Counted from the stretch's first letter, positions 1 through 9,312 are shown. The stretch: 64,000 nt of DNA from Nocardia sp. NBC_01327 (GCF_035958815.1 NZ_CP108383.1:3100001-3164000), one strand, 5' to 3'. Numbers and translations: made by a program. The notes: a model not told the origin generated them from the sequence alone.

Positions 1-271
1 ATTCCGCGAGAGCCACTGGCAGTCGGAACCAAGCAGCGCGTGACCATCCCCACCCCGCAAACCTCACGCCACCAGCAACGCGCGCACTCCCGGCGTCGGC
101 CCTCTCTCATCGAGCAGGAACTGACGGCAGAGTCTTCTCGCACAACGCCGCCACCAGTTCCTAATGATCTTGACCATCGAAAGGGCTCTCACGGTGGCCT
201 TCCACGGCGTGTCGCCGCCACCAGTGCCCTCTCGATGCAATGGGCGACTGTGTGTGGCTAATTCTGTTGTG
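1..271. other. Left-edge region without a convincing gene
   Basis: No reading frame here has a good start site and protein-like composition. The frames that are open on both strands look like low-complexity shadows. A short motif (gccgccaccagt) occurs twice, near 147 and 214. The region is probably the upstream region of the next gene or the edge of a gene outside the window. Confidence 0.4.
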
Positions 272-751
272 GTGCGGCTGGATTCTATATATGAGTGGGT
301 TGTGCAGCAGTTGCTAAGGCTGGCGGGGGTCGTGCTCGGTGCGGGGGCGACGTTCGTGGTGACGATGATGAACGAGCGGGCGAAGTGGCGGAGGGGGCAG
401 GACACTCGGTGGGATGACAAGCGGCTTGCCGCCTACAGCGAGTACGCGAATTCGCTGAAACAGTATGTGCAGGTTTCGTATCGACTGGCAGCAGCGCGCG
501 ATTACCCTGCGGTGGCGCTGCCGATCGATATCGATACGGGTATGCGGCTATTGGCTGAGGCGGAAGCGGACAAGACCATCAAGTGGGAAACCGTTCTGCT
601 GCTGGGGTCTCCAGAGGCGGTGGCTGCGGCACGCAGTTGGAACCGGGCGGCATGGGAGCTCGGCTGGCCGGCGCGGGGGCATGCCATCGAGCATGCGGAA
701 ACGTTCGCCTGTACTCCGAAATGGGGCGTGGCTGCCCCCGGCTGTTGCTGA
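272..751 (+). CDS. Hypothetical protein with N-terminal membrane segment
   Basis: A protein of about 159 residues that I do not recognise. One hydrophobic stretch near residues 8-25 (LLRLAGVVLGAGATFVV) is followed by a charged, helical and probably cytoplasmic region with a WDDKRLAAYSEYA segment, a layout seen in small actinomycete membrane-anchored proteins of unknown role. GTG at 272 (or 269) is chosen because upstream codons encode an unlikely Pro/Arg-rich stretch; no clear ribosome site supports either. The stop overlaps the ribosome site of the next gene (gagga near 750), so the two are probably co-transcribed. The last 20 residues are Cys- and Pro-rich and unlike the rest, so a small frameshift near 700 is possible. 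Confidence 0.5.
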   Translation: MRLDSIYEWVVQQLLRLAGVVLGAGATFVVTMMNERAKWRRGQDTRWDDKRLAAYSEYANSLKQYVQVSYRLAAARDYPAVALPIDIDTGMRLLAEAEADKTIKWETVLLLGSPEAVAAARSWNRAAWELGWPARGHAIEHAETFACTPKWGVAAPGCC

Positions 752-763
752 GGAAACGGCTTG

Positions 764-1423
764 ATGGGTGGACGATGCGGCGCCAGGATTGCCCACGTGG
801 TTGATGATTTGGCAGCGGCGTTCGGGGCGTATCCCCGCAGGGCGGTGCTGGATCGGTGCCCGCACTGTGGGCCGCCGGTTCGGGTGGATGAGTGTGATCT
901 GTTCTGGCTCAGCATCAAGCTCGGCAATACGGTGGGTGGGCGTGAGGATGTGAAGGCGCTGCTACCGATGTTGTTCGAGCGATTGATTACCTCGGATGAG
1001 CTGGATGCCGGGATTGTTTTGGGGAAGTTGGGGCAGGAGCAGTGGGGGAGTTGGCCGTTGGGGGAGCAGCGGGCGGTTGAAGAGTTTCTGGATGCGGTGT
1101 GGCATCGGGTGCTGGGTGAGTTTCTGGCTCGGGTCGGAGTGTTCACGGGCGCACGGGAGTTCCTCGATGGGGTGGCGTCAGCGGGGATCGGCCCGGCGCG
1201 GTATCTGGTCGCGTGGGAGAACATTGCAGGTCGCTCGGCGGACCGCCATCTGGCCGCGCTGGTGAACGAGATGGTTCGGATGTCGGACTCGAAGGATGCG
1301 ATAGCCGCGTGGGTCCGGCGAGAAGCTGTGCGGGAGAGGTTGTTCCGGGCCTACGAGCGCGATCACGCGGCTGCTTGGGCGGATTACTTCGCGCGAGCGT
1401 ATGACCTCGCGTGCCTGTTGTGA
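764..1423 (+). CDS. Hypothetical actinobacterial protein with a CPHC motif
   Basis: About 219 residues, unrecognised function. The N-terminal part has a CPHCGPPVRV motif that may be a Cys pair for metal or structure. It is followed by a helical region (LGNTVGGREDVKALLPMLFERL) and a charged C-terminal helical part. There is no signal peptide or membrane segment. ATG 764 follows a gagga ribosome site by about 9 nt; GTG 797, preceded by agga, is an alternative that would start at VVDDLAAAF. It lies just downstream of another unknown gene on the same strand and probably shares its transcript. Confidence 0.55.
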   Translation: MGGRCGARIAHVVDDLAAAFGAYPRRAVLDRCPHCGPPVRVDECDLFWLSIKLGNTVGGREDVKALLPMLFERLITSDELDAGIVLGKLGQEQWGSWPLGEQRAVEEFLDAVWHRVLGEFLARVGVFTGAREFLDGVASAGIGPARYLVAWENIAGRSADRHLAALVNEMVRMSDSKDAIAAWVRREAVRERLFRAYERDHAAAWADYFARAYDLACLL

Positions 1424-1460
1424 AGCGTGGCGCTGCGGCAGGGTGGTGAAAGCTGGCGGC

Positions 1461-1745
1461 TCAGTGGACTATTCGGCCGCGGAGACGGGTGGGGGCGGGG
1501 CCACGACGGGGGTGGCGGGTGCCGGCTGGGCTCACGGGGCGAGGTGTGGCCGACCGGGGGAGGGGGAGGCGGGAGGGCGCGGGCTCGCGGCGGAGGGCGT
1601 GGGCCAGGCGGGTGCGGGCGTCTTGCATCAGGAGGGTGCCCAGGGCTGCGGCGAGGGCGGTGCAGAGGGCTGCGAGGGGGGTGAGGACCGCGACCGTGAT
1701 CAGGCCGAGGAGGAATTGTCTTCGGGCTCTGTCCTCTTCGCTCAT
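1461..1745 (-). CDS. Small membrane protein, unknown function
   Basis: A 94-residue product starting at ATG 1745 (MSEEDRARRQ). A charged N-terminus leads into a long hydrophobic segment (LLGLITVAVLTPLAALCTAL, roughly residues 13-33), then a basic Pro/Arg-rich tail. This reads as a one- or two-pass membrane protein. It lies on the same strand as, and downstream of, the glutamate transporter operon but beyond that operon's hairpin, so it is probably independent. The low-complexity tail lowers certainty that it is a real gene. Confidence 0.4.
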   Translation of the reverse strand: MSEEDRARRQFLLGLITVAVLTPLAALCTALAAALGTLLMQDARTRLAHALRREPAPSRLPLPRSATPRPVSPAGTRHPRRGPAPTRLRGRIVH

Positions 1746-1867
1746 ATAGAGCAGTATGCGAGGAAGGATTGCCGGTTGTCCGAGGCTCGGGGACATTGGC
1801 CCCAACTCGAAAGCTGAGGTGAGCTGCACGAGTGAACGCGAACGGTCATTCGGGGGGAACGAGATGT

Positions 1868-1906
1868 GCCCCAGCCCGGGAATTGCATTCCGTCCCGGGC
1901 TGGGGC
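1868..1906 (-). terminator. Hairpin terminator after the glu operon
   Basis: A perfect 14-bp stem (gccccagcccggga paired with its complement at 1893-1906) with an 11-nt loop lies just past the gluD stop in the direction of transcription. No T-run follows, as is common for actinobacterial terminators. Confidence 0.7.
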
Positions 1907-1914
1907 GACAGGAA

Positions 1915-2805
1915 CTACGGGCGGGGTGCGCCGGTCAGGTTCATACCCGGGGCGCCGGTGGTGATGTTGGCGCTCACTACGGTCGATCCGCGTTTGCGGG
2001 TGCGCAGCCAGCGTTCGAGTTGGGTGGCTACGACGCTGAGGGTGTAGTTCAGGGTGATCATGATGGCGGCGATCACCAGCAGTGAGGGGACGGTGTTCTG
2101 TTCGGCGGCGCCGAGTTGTTTGCCGGCGCGGACTACCTCGACGAAGGTGATCTGGTAGCCCAGTGCCGAATCCTTCAGTGCCACCACCATTTGCGAGACC
2201 AGGGCGGGCAGCATGGCGGTAATGGCCTGTGGGAGCAGGATGACGCGCATGACCTGGTTCTTGCGCAGGCCGAGCGCGACTGCCGCCTCGGACTGCCCCT
2301 TCGGCAGTGAGCGAATGCCCGAGCGCACGATCTCGGCGATGACCGATCCGTTGTAGATGGTCAGCGCGGTCACCACCGCCGCCAGCGCCAGCTGATCGGA
2401 GGGGAAGAGGTTCTTGGTCGAGAACAGGGCGAACAGGAAGATCATCAGGATCAGCACGGGGATGGCCCGCGCGACCTCGACCACCGCGCCCGCGACCACC
2501 CGCACGATCCGATGCTCGGACAGTCGCAGAATGCCGAACACCATGCCGATCACCAGCGCGAAGACGATCGACAGCACCGCCGCCTCGATGGTCCCGCGCA
2601 GACCCGGCAGCAGATACGTGGACCAGATCTGCCCGTCCAGGAACGGTTTCCACTTGGCGGCCTCGAACTGACCCTTGCTGTCGAGGGCGTGCAGCACGAA
2701 CCAGGCGGCCGCGGCCAGCACCACCACCACGCCGACCGAGTACAGCCGGTAGCGCAGCCGAGCCTTGGGCCCCGGGGCGTCGTAGAGGACCGAAGCCGAG
2801 CTCAT
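1915..2805 (-). CDS. gluD: Glutamate/amino-acid ABC transporter permease GluD
   Basis: A 296-residue integral membrane subunit of a polar amino-acid ABC importer of the HisM/GluD family. One membrane segment sits near residues 21-42. The binding-protein-dependent permease domain follows, with the EAA-type loop visible around SEAAVALGLRKNQVMRVILL, which contacts the ATPase. Its start codon overlaps the stop of the preceding permease gene (2802-2805), so translation is coupled and a gluC-gluD heterodimeric channel is likely. It is the last gene of the gluABCD order known from Corynebacterium. Specificity for glutamate is inferred from the operon and neighbourhood, not shown by the permease itself. 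Confidence 0.88.
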   Translation of the reverse strand: MSSASVLYDAPGPKARLRYRLYSVGVVVVLAAAAWFVLHALDSKGQFEAAKWKPFLDGQIWSTYLLPGLRGTIEAAVLSIVFALVIGMVFGILRLSEHRIVRVVAGAVVEVARAIPVLILMIFLFALFSTKNLFPSDQLALAAVVTALTIYNGSVIAEIVRSGIRSLPKGQSEAAVALGLRKNQVMRVILLPQAITAMLPALVSQMVVALKDSALGYQITFVEVVRAGKQLGAAEQNTVPSLLVIAAIMITLNYTLSVVATQLERWLRTRKRGSTVVSANITTGAPGMNLTGAPRP

Positions 2806-3482
2806 CGGGCTACCTCGTATCGTTTGGCCAGCCAGCCGAAGAGCAGGCCGGTGGGCAGGGTGAGGACCACGAAGCCGAGCGCGAAGATCGCGCCGATGGC
2901 CAGCGGCGCGGCCTCGTTCTCGTTCATGGTGTCCATGAGCAGTGCGGCCTCACCGACGCCGATCACCGATGCGACGGTCGAGTTCTTGGTGAGCGCGATG
3001 AACACACTCCCCAGCGGCGCGATGACGGCCCGAAAAGCCTGCGGCAGCACCACGAGTCGCAGATTCTGCAGGAAGGTGAAGCCCAGCGAGCGCCCCGCCT
3101 CCGACTGCCCCAGCGATACCGTATTGATGCCCGCGCGCAGCGATTCACAGACGAAAGCCGCTGTGTACACACTCAATCCGAGAACGGCGAACCGGAAGTT
3201 GTTTTCCGCCAGATCATTAGGCCCGGCAGGCGCCAGCTTCACGCCGAGCGTGGTGTACAGCCCGATCGAGCAGAAGATGATGATCAGCGTCAGCGGCGTA
3301 TTGCGAAAGGTGTTCACGTACGCGGTGCCGAGCCAGCGCGCGACCGGTATCGGCGACACTCGCATGGCGGCGATAATCGTGCCGAGAATCAGCGCCAGCA
3401 CCGCAGAATACGCCGTCAGTTTGATGGTCACCCAGAACGAATCCAGCAGCTGGGTCTGATATTTCGAGATCAAGTCGAACAC
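2802..3482 (-). CDS. gluC: Glutamate/amino-acid ABC transporter permease GluC
   Basis: A 226-residue permease with the canonical HisQ/GluC layout: an N-terminal membrane segment (VTIKLTAYSAVLALILGTII), an FRNTPLTLIIIF region, and the EAA loop at SEAGRSLGFTFLQNLRLVVLPQA, which docks with the ATPase. It overlaps gluD by 4 nt. It lies 97 nt downstream of gluB, and that gap holds a strong hairpin, so its expression is probably lower than that of the binding protein. Confidence 0.9.
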   Translation of the reverse strand: MFDLISKYQTQLLDSFWVTIKLTAYSAVLALILGTIIAAMRVSPIPVARWLGTAYVNTFRNTPLTLIIIFCSIGLYTTLGVKLAPAGPNDLAENNFRFAVLGLSVYTAAFVCESLRAGINTVSLGQSEAGRSLGFTFLQNLRLVVLPQAFRAVIAPLGSVFIALTKNSTVASVIGVGEAALLMDTMNENEAAPLAIGAIFALGFVVLTLPTGLLFGWLAKRYEVAR

Positions 3483-3540
3483 GGCGTCCGCGCCCCTCCG
3501 ATCGCAGTAACTCTGAGTGCAGTAACTACTGAAAGCCGAA

Positions 3541-3570
3541 GCGTGCCGGGCGAATCAACGCCCGGCACGC
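3541..3570 (-). terminator. Intra-operon hairpin between gluB and gluC
   Basis: A perfect 12-bp stem (gcgtgccgggcg with its complement at 3559-3570) and a 6-nt loop sit 9 nt after the gluB stop. No T-run follows on the minus strand. In many ABC importer operons such a hairpin stabilises the upstream message or partly stops transcription, giving excess binding protein; that role is inferred here. Confidence 0.65.
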
Positions 3571-3579
3571 GATATCAAC

Positions 3580-4413
3580 TCAGTACCGATCGACCTGCGG
3601 CGGCGCGGGAACCTGGAATCCGGTTCCGGCGAAGTTCTTTTCGAGCGCGGCCTTCCACGCACCGGTGGAGATCATGGCGTCGATGGCGTCATTGATCTTG
3701 GTGCGCGATTCGGTATCGCCCTTCTTGACGCCGATGCCGTACTTCTCGACGGTGAACGGCGCGCCGACCACCTTCAGCGCACCCGGATTCTGCGCCGCAT
3801 AACCGCGCAGAATCACATCATCGGTGGTGACAGCGTCGACCGAGCCGGACTTGAGCGCCTCCACACACAGCGAGTACGTGTCGTACTCCTGCAGCTGAAC
3901 TTCCTTGGCATACTTGTCCTTCACGTTCTGCGCGGGAGTCGAGCCCTTCACCGAGCACAGCTTCTTATTGCCGTTCAGCGAATCCGCACCGGTGATATCG
4001 GTATTGTCCGAACGCACCAGCAGCGACTGCCCGGTCAGCAGGTAGGGCCCCGCGAAATCGACCTTCTCCTTGCGCGTATCGGTGATCGAGTAGGTGGCGG
4101 CGATGAAATCGACCTGCCCGTTCTGGATCAGCGTCTCGCGCTGCGCGGACGGCGCCTCCTTGAACGTGATGTTCTCCGGCTTCACGCCCATCTTGTCGGC
4201 CACGAACTTGGCCACATCCACATCGAAGCCGCTGAACGAGCCGTCCTTATTGTGCAGGCCCAGACCCGGCTGATCGTATTTGATTCCGACGGTGAGCTTT
4301 CCGTCGGCGGCGTGCTGGCTCGCGGTCTTATCGCTGCCGCCACCACATCCGGTGGCGACGACCGCCAGGGCAACCGCCCCGGCGGCAACCTTGAGCACGT
4401 TATTGAGCCTCAT
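3580..4413 (-). CDS. gluB: Glutamate-binding lipoprotein GluB
   Basis: A 277-residue solute-binding protein of ABC-import family 3. The signal peptide ends in a lipobox (VVATGC) with Cys near residue 23, so the mature protein should be lipid-anchored outside the membrane. The mature part opens with a family 3 pattern (LTVGIKYDQPGLGLHNKDG then FSGFDVDVAKFVADKMG) and contains the FIAATYSITDTRKEKVDFAGPYL segment region that lines the amino-acid pocket. It lies 29 nt after the ATPase gene gluA. Glutamate as ligand is inferred from operon order; aspartate, glutamine or asparagine remain possible. Confidence 0.9.
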   Translation of the reverse strand: MRLNNVLKVAAGAVALAVVATGCGGGSDKTASQHAADGKLTVGIKYDQPGLGLHNKDGSFSGFDVDVAKFVADKMGVKPENITFKEAPSAQRETLIQNGQVDFIAATYSITDTRKEKVDFAGPYLLTGQSLLVRSDNTDITGADSLNGNKKLCSVKGSTPAQNVKDKYAKEVQLQEYDTYSLCVEALKSGSVDAVTTDDVILRGYAAQNPGALKVVGAPFTVEKYGIGVKKGDTESRTKINDAIDAMISTGAWKAALEKNFAGTGFQVPAPPQVDRY

Positions 4414-4442
4414 CGAAAATCCTATTCTGTAGGGAGAGCAGG

Positions 4443-5210
4443 TCAGTGGCTGAGGATCTTGCCGAGGAAATCCCTGGCGCGTTCCGATTTCGGTGCGGTG
4501 AAGAATGATTCGGGCTCGGTGTCCTCGACGATCTGCCCGTCGGCCATGAACAGCACGCGATTGCCGGCCCGGCGCGCGAACCCCATCTCATGGGTGACCA
4601 CCACCATGGTCATGCCGTCCTTGGCGAGCTGCACCATCACATCGAGGACCTCCGACACCATTTCCGGGTCGAGTGCGGAGGTCGGCTCGTCGAACAGCAT
4701 CACCTTCGGATCCATGGCGAGCGCCCGCGCGATGGCGACACGCTGCTGCTGTCCACCCGACAGCTGCGCCGGATACTTGTCCGCCTGTTCGGCAATGCCC
4801 ACGCGCTCCAGCAATTCCATGGCGCGGGCGCGCGCGGTCGTCTTGTCCAGGCCGCGCACCTTCACGGGCGCGAGCATGACGTTTTCGACAATCGTCTTGT
4901 GCGCGAACAGATTGAAGGACTGGAACACCATGCCGACATCGGCGCGCAGTTTGGCCAGGGCCTTGCCCTCATCGGGCAGCCGCACCCCGTCGATGGCGAC
5001 CTCACCCGAGTCGATCGTCTCCAATCGATTGATGGTGCGGCACAGGGTCGACTTGCCGGAGCCGGAGGGTCCCACCACGATCACGACCTGCCCGGCGGGC
5101 ACTTCGAGATTGATGTCACGCAGCACGTGCAGCGAGCCGAAGTGCTTGTCCACACTCCGCATCGAAATCATCGGCGCGGACTTGCTGACGGATACAGGCG
5201 CGTCGGTCAT
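4443..5210 (-). CDS. gluA: Glutamate ABC transporter ATP-binding protein GluA
   Basis: A 255-residue ABC ATPase that energises the gluBCD importer. Visible motifs are Walker A (GPSGSGKST), the Q-loop ([11 protein letters not shown]), the signature ([15 protein letters not shown]), Walker B ([14 protein letters not shown]) and the H-switch (VVTHEMGFA). ATG 5210 (MTDAPVSV) is preferred over an upstream start at 5288 because aagg lies 9 nt before it and family members begin close to the [12 protein letters not shown] segment. It is the first gene of the operon and is divergent from miaB, with about 120 bp of shared upstream DNA. Confidence 0.92.
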   Translation of the reverse strand: MTDAPVSVSKSAPMISMRSVDKHFGSLHVLRDINLEVPAGQVVIVVGPSGSGKSTLCRTINRLETIDSGEVAIDGVRLPDEGKALAKLRADVGMVFQSFNLFAHKTIVENVMLAPVKVRGLDKTTARARAMELLERVGIAEQADKYPAQLSGGQQQRVAIARALAMDPKVMLFDEPTSALDPEMVSEVLDVMVQLAKDGMTMVVVTHEMGFARRAGNRVLFMADGQIVEDTEPESFFTAPKSERARDFLGKILSH

Positions 5211-5295
5211 GAATTGTGACCTTAGAGGCACTGTGCCCGAAATGCTCGTCTTTGGTTCCCGCATCGGTACCTTGCGCCGAGTCGACACCCGCCCG

Positions 5296-5329
5296 TAACC
5301 CTGGCTGGGCAGCGATTACCCTGGTTGGG
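5296..5329. promoter_or_regulatory. Direct repeat pair upstream of miaB / gluA
   Basis: Two near-identical boxes, taaccctggctggg (5296-5309) and ttaccctggttggg (5316-5329), start about 20-21 bp apart, close to two helical turns, in the divergent gluA-miaB region. The second touches the miaB GTG start. The spacing suggests a protein-binding site, but no known factor is assigned. Confidence 0.35.
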
Positions 5330-6906
5330 TGAATTCGTTGGGGCAGGTTTCAGCACGTGGCGCGGTAGCCGAGCGCGATGGCGAGCAGGAAGCGCGAACC
5401 TATGAGGTGCGCACGCACGGCTGCCAGATGAACGTGCACGATTCCGAACGCCTCTCCGGATTGCTCGAAGACGCCGGATATGTGCAGGCCAACCCCGGCG
5501 TGATCGCGGATCTGGTGGTGTTCAACACCTGCGCGGTGCGCGAGAACGCCGACAATAAGCTGTACGGCACGCTCAGTCATCTCGCGCCGATCAAGGCCGA
5601 GCGCCCCGGTATGCAGATCGCGGTCGGCGGCTGCCTCGCCCAGAAGGACCGCGACACCGTCGTCAAGAAGGCGCCGTACGTGGACGTGGTGTTCGGCACC
5701 CACAACATCGGCTCGCTGCCGGTGCTGCTGGAGCGGGCCCGCCACAATGAAAAAGCCCAGGTCGAAATCATCGAATCCCTGGAGGCCTTCCCCTCGACCC
5801 TGCCCGCCAAGCGCGAATCCGCGTACGCCGGCTGGGTGTCGATCTCGGTGGGCTGCAACAACACCTGCACCTTCTGCATCGTCCCGGCCCTGCGCGGCAA
5901 GGAGGTCGACCGCCGCCCCGGTGATGTGCTCGCCGAGGTGCAGGCGCTGGTCGACCAGGGTGTGCTCGAGGTGACCCTGCTGGGTCAGAACGTCAATTCC
6001 TACGGCGTCTCCTTCGCCGACCCGACGCAGGAGCGCGACCGCGGCGCCTTCGCCAAACTGCTGCGCGCCTGCGGCAGCATCGAGGGCCTGGAGCGCGTGC
6101 GCTTCACCTCCCCGCATCCGGCCGAATTCACCGATGACGTCATCGAGGCCATGGCCGCCACCCCGAATGTCTGCCCGCAGCTGCACATGCCGCTGCAATC
6201 GGGCTCCGACCGGGTGCTCAAGGCCATGAAGCGGTCGTACCGCAGCGCCAAATTCCTCGGCATCATCGACAAGGTGCGCGCCGCCATGCCGCACGCCGCC
6301 ATCACCACCGACATCATTGTCGGCTTCCCCGGCGAGACCGAGGAGGATTTCCAGGCGACGCTGGATGTGGTGCGGCAGGCGCGGTTCACCAGCGCCTTCA
6401 CCTTCCAGTACTCCATCCGCCCCGGCACTCCCGCCGCGGATATGCCCGATCAGCTGCCGAAGGAAGTCGTGCAGGAGCGCTATATTCGACTCATCGAACT
6501 GCAGGAGCAGGTCTCCCTCGAAGGCAATCAGGCGGTGGTCGGCACCACGGTGGAACTGCTGGTCGCCGAGGGCGCGGGCAAGAAGAACGCGGCAACCGCG
6601 CGCATGAGCGGCCGCGCGCGGGACGGCCGCCTGGTGCACTTCCGCCCGACGGCGGATCTGCCCGCGGGCTCGGAGATTCGCCCCGGCGACATCATCACCG
6701 TCGAGATCACCGGTGCCGCCCCGCACCATCTGATCGCCGATGCCCCCGTGCAGACGCACCGTCGCACCCGCGCCGGTGACGCGCACGAGCTGGGCATCAC
6801 CCCGAAGACCGCACCCATCGGCGTCGGCCTCGGCCTGCCGCAGATCGGCGCGCCGATCGTGGTGGAAACCGCCGCGGCGGGCTGCGGTTCCGAGTGCGGC
6901 GCCTGA
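5329..6906 (+). CDS. miaB: tRNA-2-methylthio-N6-dimethylallyladenosine synthase MiaB
   Basis: A 525-residue radical-SAM methylthiotransferase that adds the 2-methylthio group to i6A37 in tRNAs reading UNN codons, acting after MiaA. The N-terminal UPF0004 domain carries the three auxiliary-cluster cysteines ([24 protein letters not shown]). The radical-SAM domain has the CxxxCxxC motif in [12 protein letters not shown] near residue 180, and a TRAM domain follows around residues 400-465. The C-terminal tail of about 60 residues ends in a Cys-containing stretch (GCGSECGA), longer than in E. coli but usual in actinobacteria. GTG 5329 gives the full N-terminus; a slightly later start is possible. 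The substrate partner gene miaA is about 7 kb downstream. Confidence 0.95.
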   Translation: MNSLGQVSARGAVAERDGEQEARTYEVRTHGCQMNVHDSERLSGLLEDAGYVQANPGVIADLVVFNTCAVRENADNKLYGTLSHLAPIKAERPGMQIAVGGCLAQKDRDTVVKKAPYVDVVFGTHNIGSLPVLLERARHNEKAQVEIIESLEAFPSTLPAKRESAYAGWVSISVGCNNTCTFCIVPALRGKEVDRRPGDVLAEVQALVDQGVLEVTLLGQNVNSYGVSFADPTQERDRGAFAKLLRACGSIEGLERVRFTSPHPAEFTDDVIEAMAATPNVCPQLHMPLQSGSDRVLKAMKRSYRSAKFLGIIDKVRAAMPHAAITTDIIVGFPGETEEDFQATLDVVRQARFTSAFTFQYSIRPGTPAADMPDQLPKEVVQERYIRLIELQEQVSLEGNQAVVGTTVELLVAEGAGKKNAATARMSGRARDGRLVHFRPTADLPAGSEIRPGDIITVEITGAAPHHLIADAPVQTHRRTRAGDAHELGITPKTAPIGVGLGLPQIGAPIVVETAAAGCGSECGA

Positions 6907-7048
6907 CGGGTCGAGTGCGGTCGGTGCTCCACAATCACGCGGCCGATCGGCAGCGCCCGGCGATCAATCCGACACCGCGTAGTAGGGCGGATCGGTGCGG
7001 GAGCATGATGGGTCGACACCCCTCCAGGACGACTCAGGATCACAGCGT

Positions 7049-7750
7049 ATGACCGAGCAGCAGCCCACCGGCCCCGACGAGGCTCGCGAGCCGAGCGACG
7101 CGCGACCGGAAGATCAAGCCGCACAGCCTGATTCGGCGTCGACACCGGCGCCCGAAGCGAACGAGGAGAGCATGAAGTCGGCCGAGAACAGTCAGGACTT
7201 CGAGCAGTTCCGGGACGACCTGGAAGCGGTCGAGCGCAAGATCGCGGGGGAGATCGATCCGGGCGTGCGCGCCATGGTGGTCGCCGGTGCGGTGTTCGTG
7301 CTGCTGCTCTCGATGGTGCTGCCGCATGCCGGTCATGCCCGCGGCTTCGACGTCATCATGTACGACGCCGCCGCCAAGGCCGAGCACATCGGACTGCCGT
7401 CCCGCGTCTTCGAATGGTTCGTGCTGGTCTTCGGCATCGGCTTCTCACTGCTCGCCCTGATGACCCGCCGCTGGGCGCTGGCCTGGATCGCGGTCGCCGG
7501 GTCCGCTGTCGGCAGTGTGTTCGGCGTCTTCTCCATCTGGCATCGCAACACCCCCGGCCTGAACAACTATCACGGTGCGGGACCCGGCTTCGGCCTGATC
7601 CTGTCCGCCGTCGCCATTGTGGTGCTGACCTTCCACTGGGTGCGCGTGGTGTGGGGCCGCACGTCCGTGCACCTCGCCGCCGAGGAGCAGCGCCGCCTGG
7701 CCGCCGCGGCCGCCGAGGAAGCCAGTCGCCGCCGCCTGTTCGGCGAATAA
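7049..7750 (+). CDS. Rv2732c-family membrane protein
   Basis: A 233-residue membrane protein whose position right after miaB matches Rv2732c of Mycobacterium tuberculosis. An acidic, Pro/Glu-rich cytoplasmic N-terminus of about 75 residues precedes four hydrophobic segments (for example MVVAGAVFVLLLSMVLP, VFEWFVLVFGIGFSLLAL, LAWIAVAGSAVGSVFGVF, LILSAVAIVVLTFHWV). The C-terminal helix is Ala/Arg/Glu-rich and soluble. ATG 7049 (MTEQQPTG) is preferred to the GTG at 6995 because the extra 18 residues do not look protein-like and aggat lies upstream. Function is unknown. A perfect terminator follows immediately. Confidence 0.85.
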   Translation: MTEQQPTGPDEAREPSDARPEDQAAQPDSASTPAPEANEESMKSAENSQDFEQFRDDLEAVERKIAGEIDPGVRAMVVAGAVFVLLLSMVLPHAGHARGFDVIMYDAAAKAEHIGLPSRVFEWFVLVFGIGFSLLALMTRRWALAWIAVAGSAVGSVFGVFSIWHRNTPGLNNYHGAGPGFGLILSAVAIVVLTFHWVRVVWGRTSVHLAAEEQRRLAAAAAEEASRRRLFGE

Positions 7751-7758
7751 GCGAAGAC

Positions 7759-7801
7759 AAGGCCCGGCGGTCACCGAATTCGGTGACCGCCGGGCCTTTT
7801 T
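7759..7801. terminator. Strong bidirectional terminator
   Basis: A perfect 36-nt palindrome (7761-7796, arm ggcccggcggtcaccgaa), extended by flanking aa/tt pairs and followed by five T residues. It separates the convergent Rv2732c-like gene and the MFS gene and should work for both strands. Confidence 0.92.
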
Positions 7802-7829
7802 CGTGCGCTGTTCAGTTTTCGCGTGCTTC

Positions 7830-9242
7830 TCAGCGTGGCTCGGCCATGGTTTTCGGCCGATACGCCAGACCGGCGAACATGGCCGCGATGCCGACGACCA
7901 CCATGTAGATCCAGCCCGCCCGGAATTCCCCCAGGGTCCGCTGCGTGCCCTCGCCGAGTATCGCCATCAGAATCGCGACGCCGAGCGCCGAAGCGGTCTG
8001 ACGCGCCATCATGAGGGTTCCCGAGCCCAGCGAGATCTGATCGGCGGGCAGCAGCGCCGCGGATCCGAACAGCGGGGGCTGCAGCAGTGCGGTACTGGCT
8101 CCGGCGAGCACACTGCCGGGCAGTATGACCAGCGCATACGAATCGGTGAACCCACTGCTCACCGCCCACCACGCGCAGCCCACCGCCAGGCTCGCACCAC
8201 CGAGCGCAGCCGAGGCGCGCGCACCGACCAGGGCGACGAAGCGCCCGGAGAACGGTGAGAGCAGCAGGCAGCTGATCGGCATGGGCGCGACGCCGAGGCT
8301 CGACGCCAGCACCGAATAGTGCCAGTGCTCGGTCAGGAACAGCGTCGCCTCCAGAATCATGGCGGCGAAGGCCAGGTAGTAGCAGAACACTCCGAAGGTG
8401 GCGGTGCGGAAGAGCTTGTGCCGCAGGACGACCGGACTCACCACCGGATCCGGATGGTGCTGCACGTGCCAGGCGAACCAGCCCGTCAGCACGACGGCGG
8501 CAGCCAGGCAGCCGAGCGTGGCCGGACCGGTGTACCCCCAGGTGGAGGCCTGTACGAATACCGTCGTGAAGCCTGCGGTCGCACCGAGAATCAGCAGCGC
8601 GCCGAGCAGATCCAGCCGCCGCTTCGCATGCAGCTTGATATCGGGCAGCACCACAATGCCGAGAATGAAGGCCGCCAGCGTGAACGGCACATTCAGGAAG
8701 AAGATCCACCGCCACCCGGCCTGCAGGAGCAGTCCGCCCAGCACCGGTCCGCTGGCCGCGCCGGCGGCGGCAATGGCGGTCCAGATGCCCATGACGGTGG
8801 CGTGTTCCCGGCGCGGGAAGCTGGGCAGCACCAGCCCCAACCCGGTTGGCACCAGCAGTGCCGCCGCCGCGGCCTGCACCACCCGTGCCGCGATGAGCGT
8901 CCCCAGCGTCGGGGCGACACCGCAGGCGATCGAGGCCAGGCCGAAAAGCGCTATGCCGATGAGGAATCCGCGCTTGCGGCCGGTGTCGTCGGCCAGTCGC
9001 CCGGCCGGTACGAGCAGCGCCGCCATGACGATGGTGTACGCGTTCAGCGTCCACGACACCGCGCTGGTGGAGGTCCCGAAGGTCGCCTGCAGGGTCGGGA
9101 AGGCGACGGTCACCGCGAAAAGATCGAGAATGGCGAGGAATTGGGCAATGCCGGCGATGGCCAGGATCTGCCACCGCCGGGGGTTCGGCGGATCCTGCGA
9201 CTGCTGCCGCAGCGCTGCTTCCCGTTCGGTCGTTGTCGTCAT
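7830..9242 (-). CDS. MFS drug:H+ antiporter, DHA2 (EmrB/QacA) family
   Basis: A 470-residue multidrug-efflux-type transporter with about 14 hydrophobic segments. Family motifs are visible: LDLFAVTVAFPTLQATFGTS in segment 1, WTLNAYTIVMAALLVPAGRLADDTGRKR (motif A) after segment 2, and the antiporter motif C region with GPVLGGLLLQ. ATG 9242 (MTTTTEREAALRQQ) is chosen over 9293, whose extra residues run through the divergent promoter. It is divergent from a GlxA-type regulator with a 70-bp shared region, so it is the likely regulatory target. The substrate cannot be told from sequence. Confidence 0.88.
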   Translation of the reverse strand: MTTTTEREAALRQQSQDPPNPRRWQILAIAGIAQFLAILDLFAVTVAFPTLQATFGTSTSAVSWTLNAYTIVMAALLVPAGRLADDTGRKRGFLIGIALFGLASIACGVAPTLGTLIAARVVQAAAAALLVPTGLGLVLPSFPRREHATVMGIWTAIAAAGAASGPVLGGLLLQAGWRWIFFLNVPFTLAAFILGIVVLPDIKLHAKRRLDLLGALLILGATAGFTTVFVQASTWGYTGPATLGCLAAAVVLTGWFAWHVQHHPDPVVSPVVLRHKLFRTATFGVFCYYLAFAAMILEATLFLTEHWHYSVLASSLGVAPMPISCLLLSPFSGRFVALVGARASAALGGASLAVGCAWWAVSSGFTDSYALVILPGSVLAGASTALLQPPLFGSAALLPADQISLGSGTLMMARQTASALGVAILMAILGEGTQRTLGEFRAGWIYMVVVGIAAMFAGLAYRPKTMAEPR

Positions 9243-9312
9243 GATTCGACTATGCGACCTGGGGATTCCGGCGAACAGTGGCAGGAATGCCATGATGCGC
9301 TAGGATTCTGAC

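Noticed and set aside
64..420. Minus-strand 118-residue reading frame at the left edge
   Set aside because: Composition is Thr/Ser/Arg low complexity, and it is antisense to the plausible plus-strand gene.
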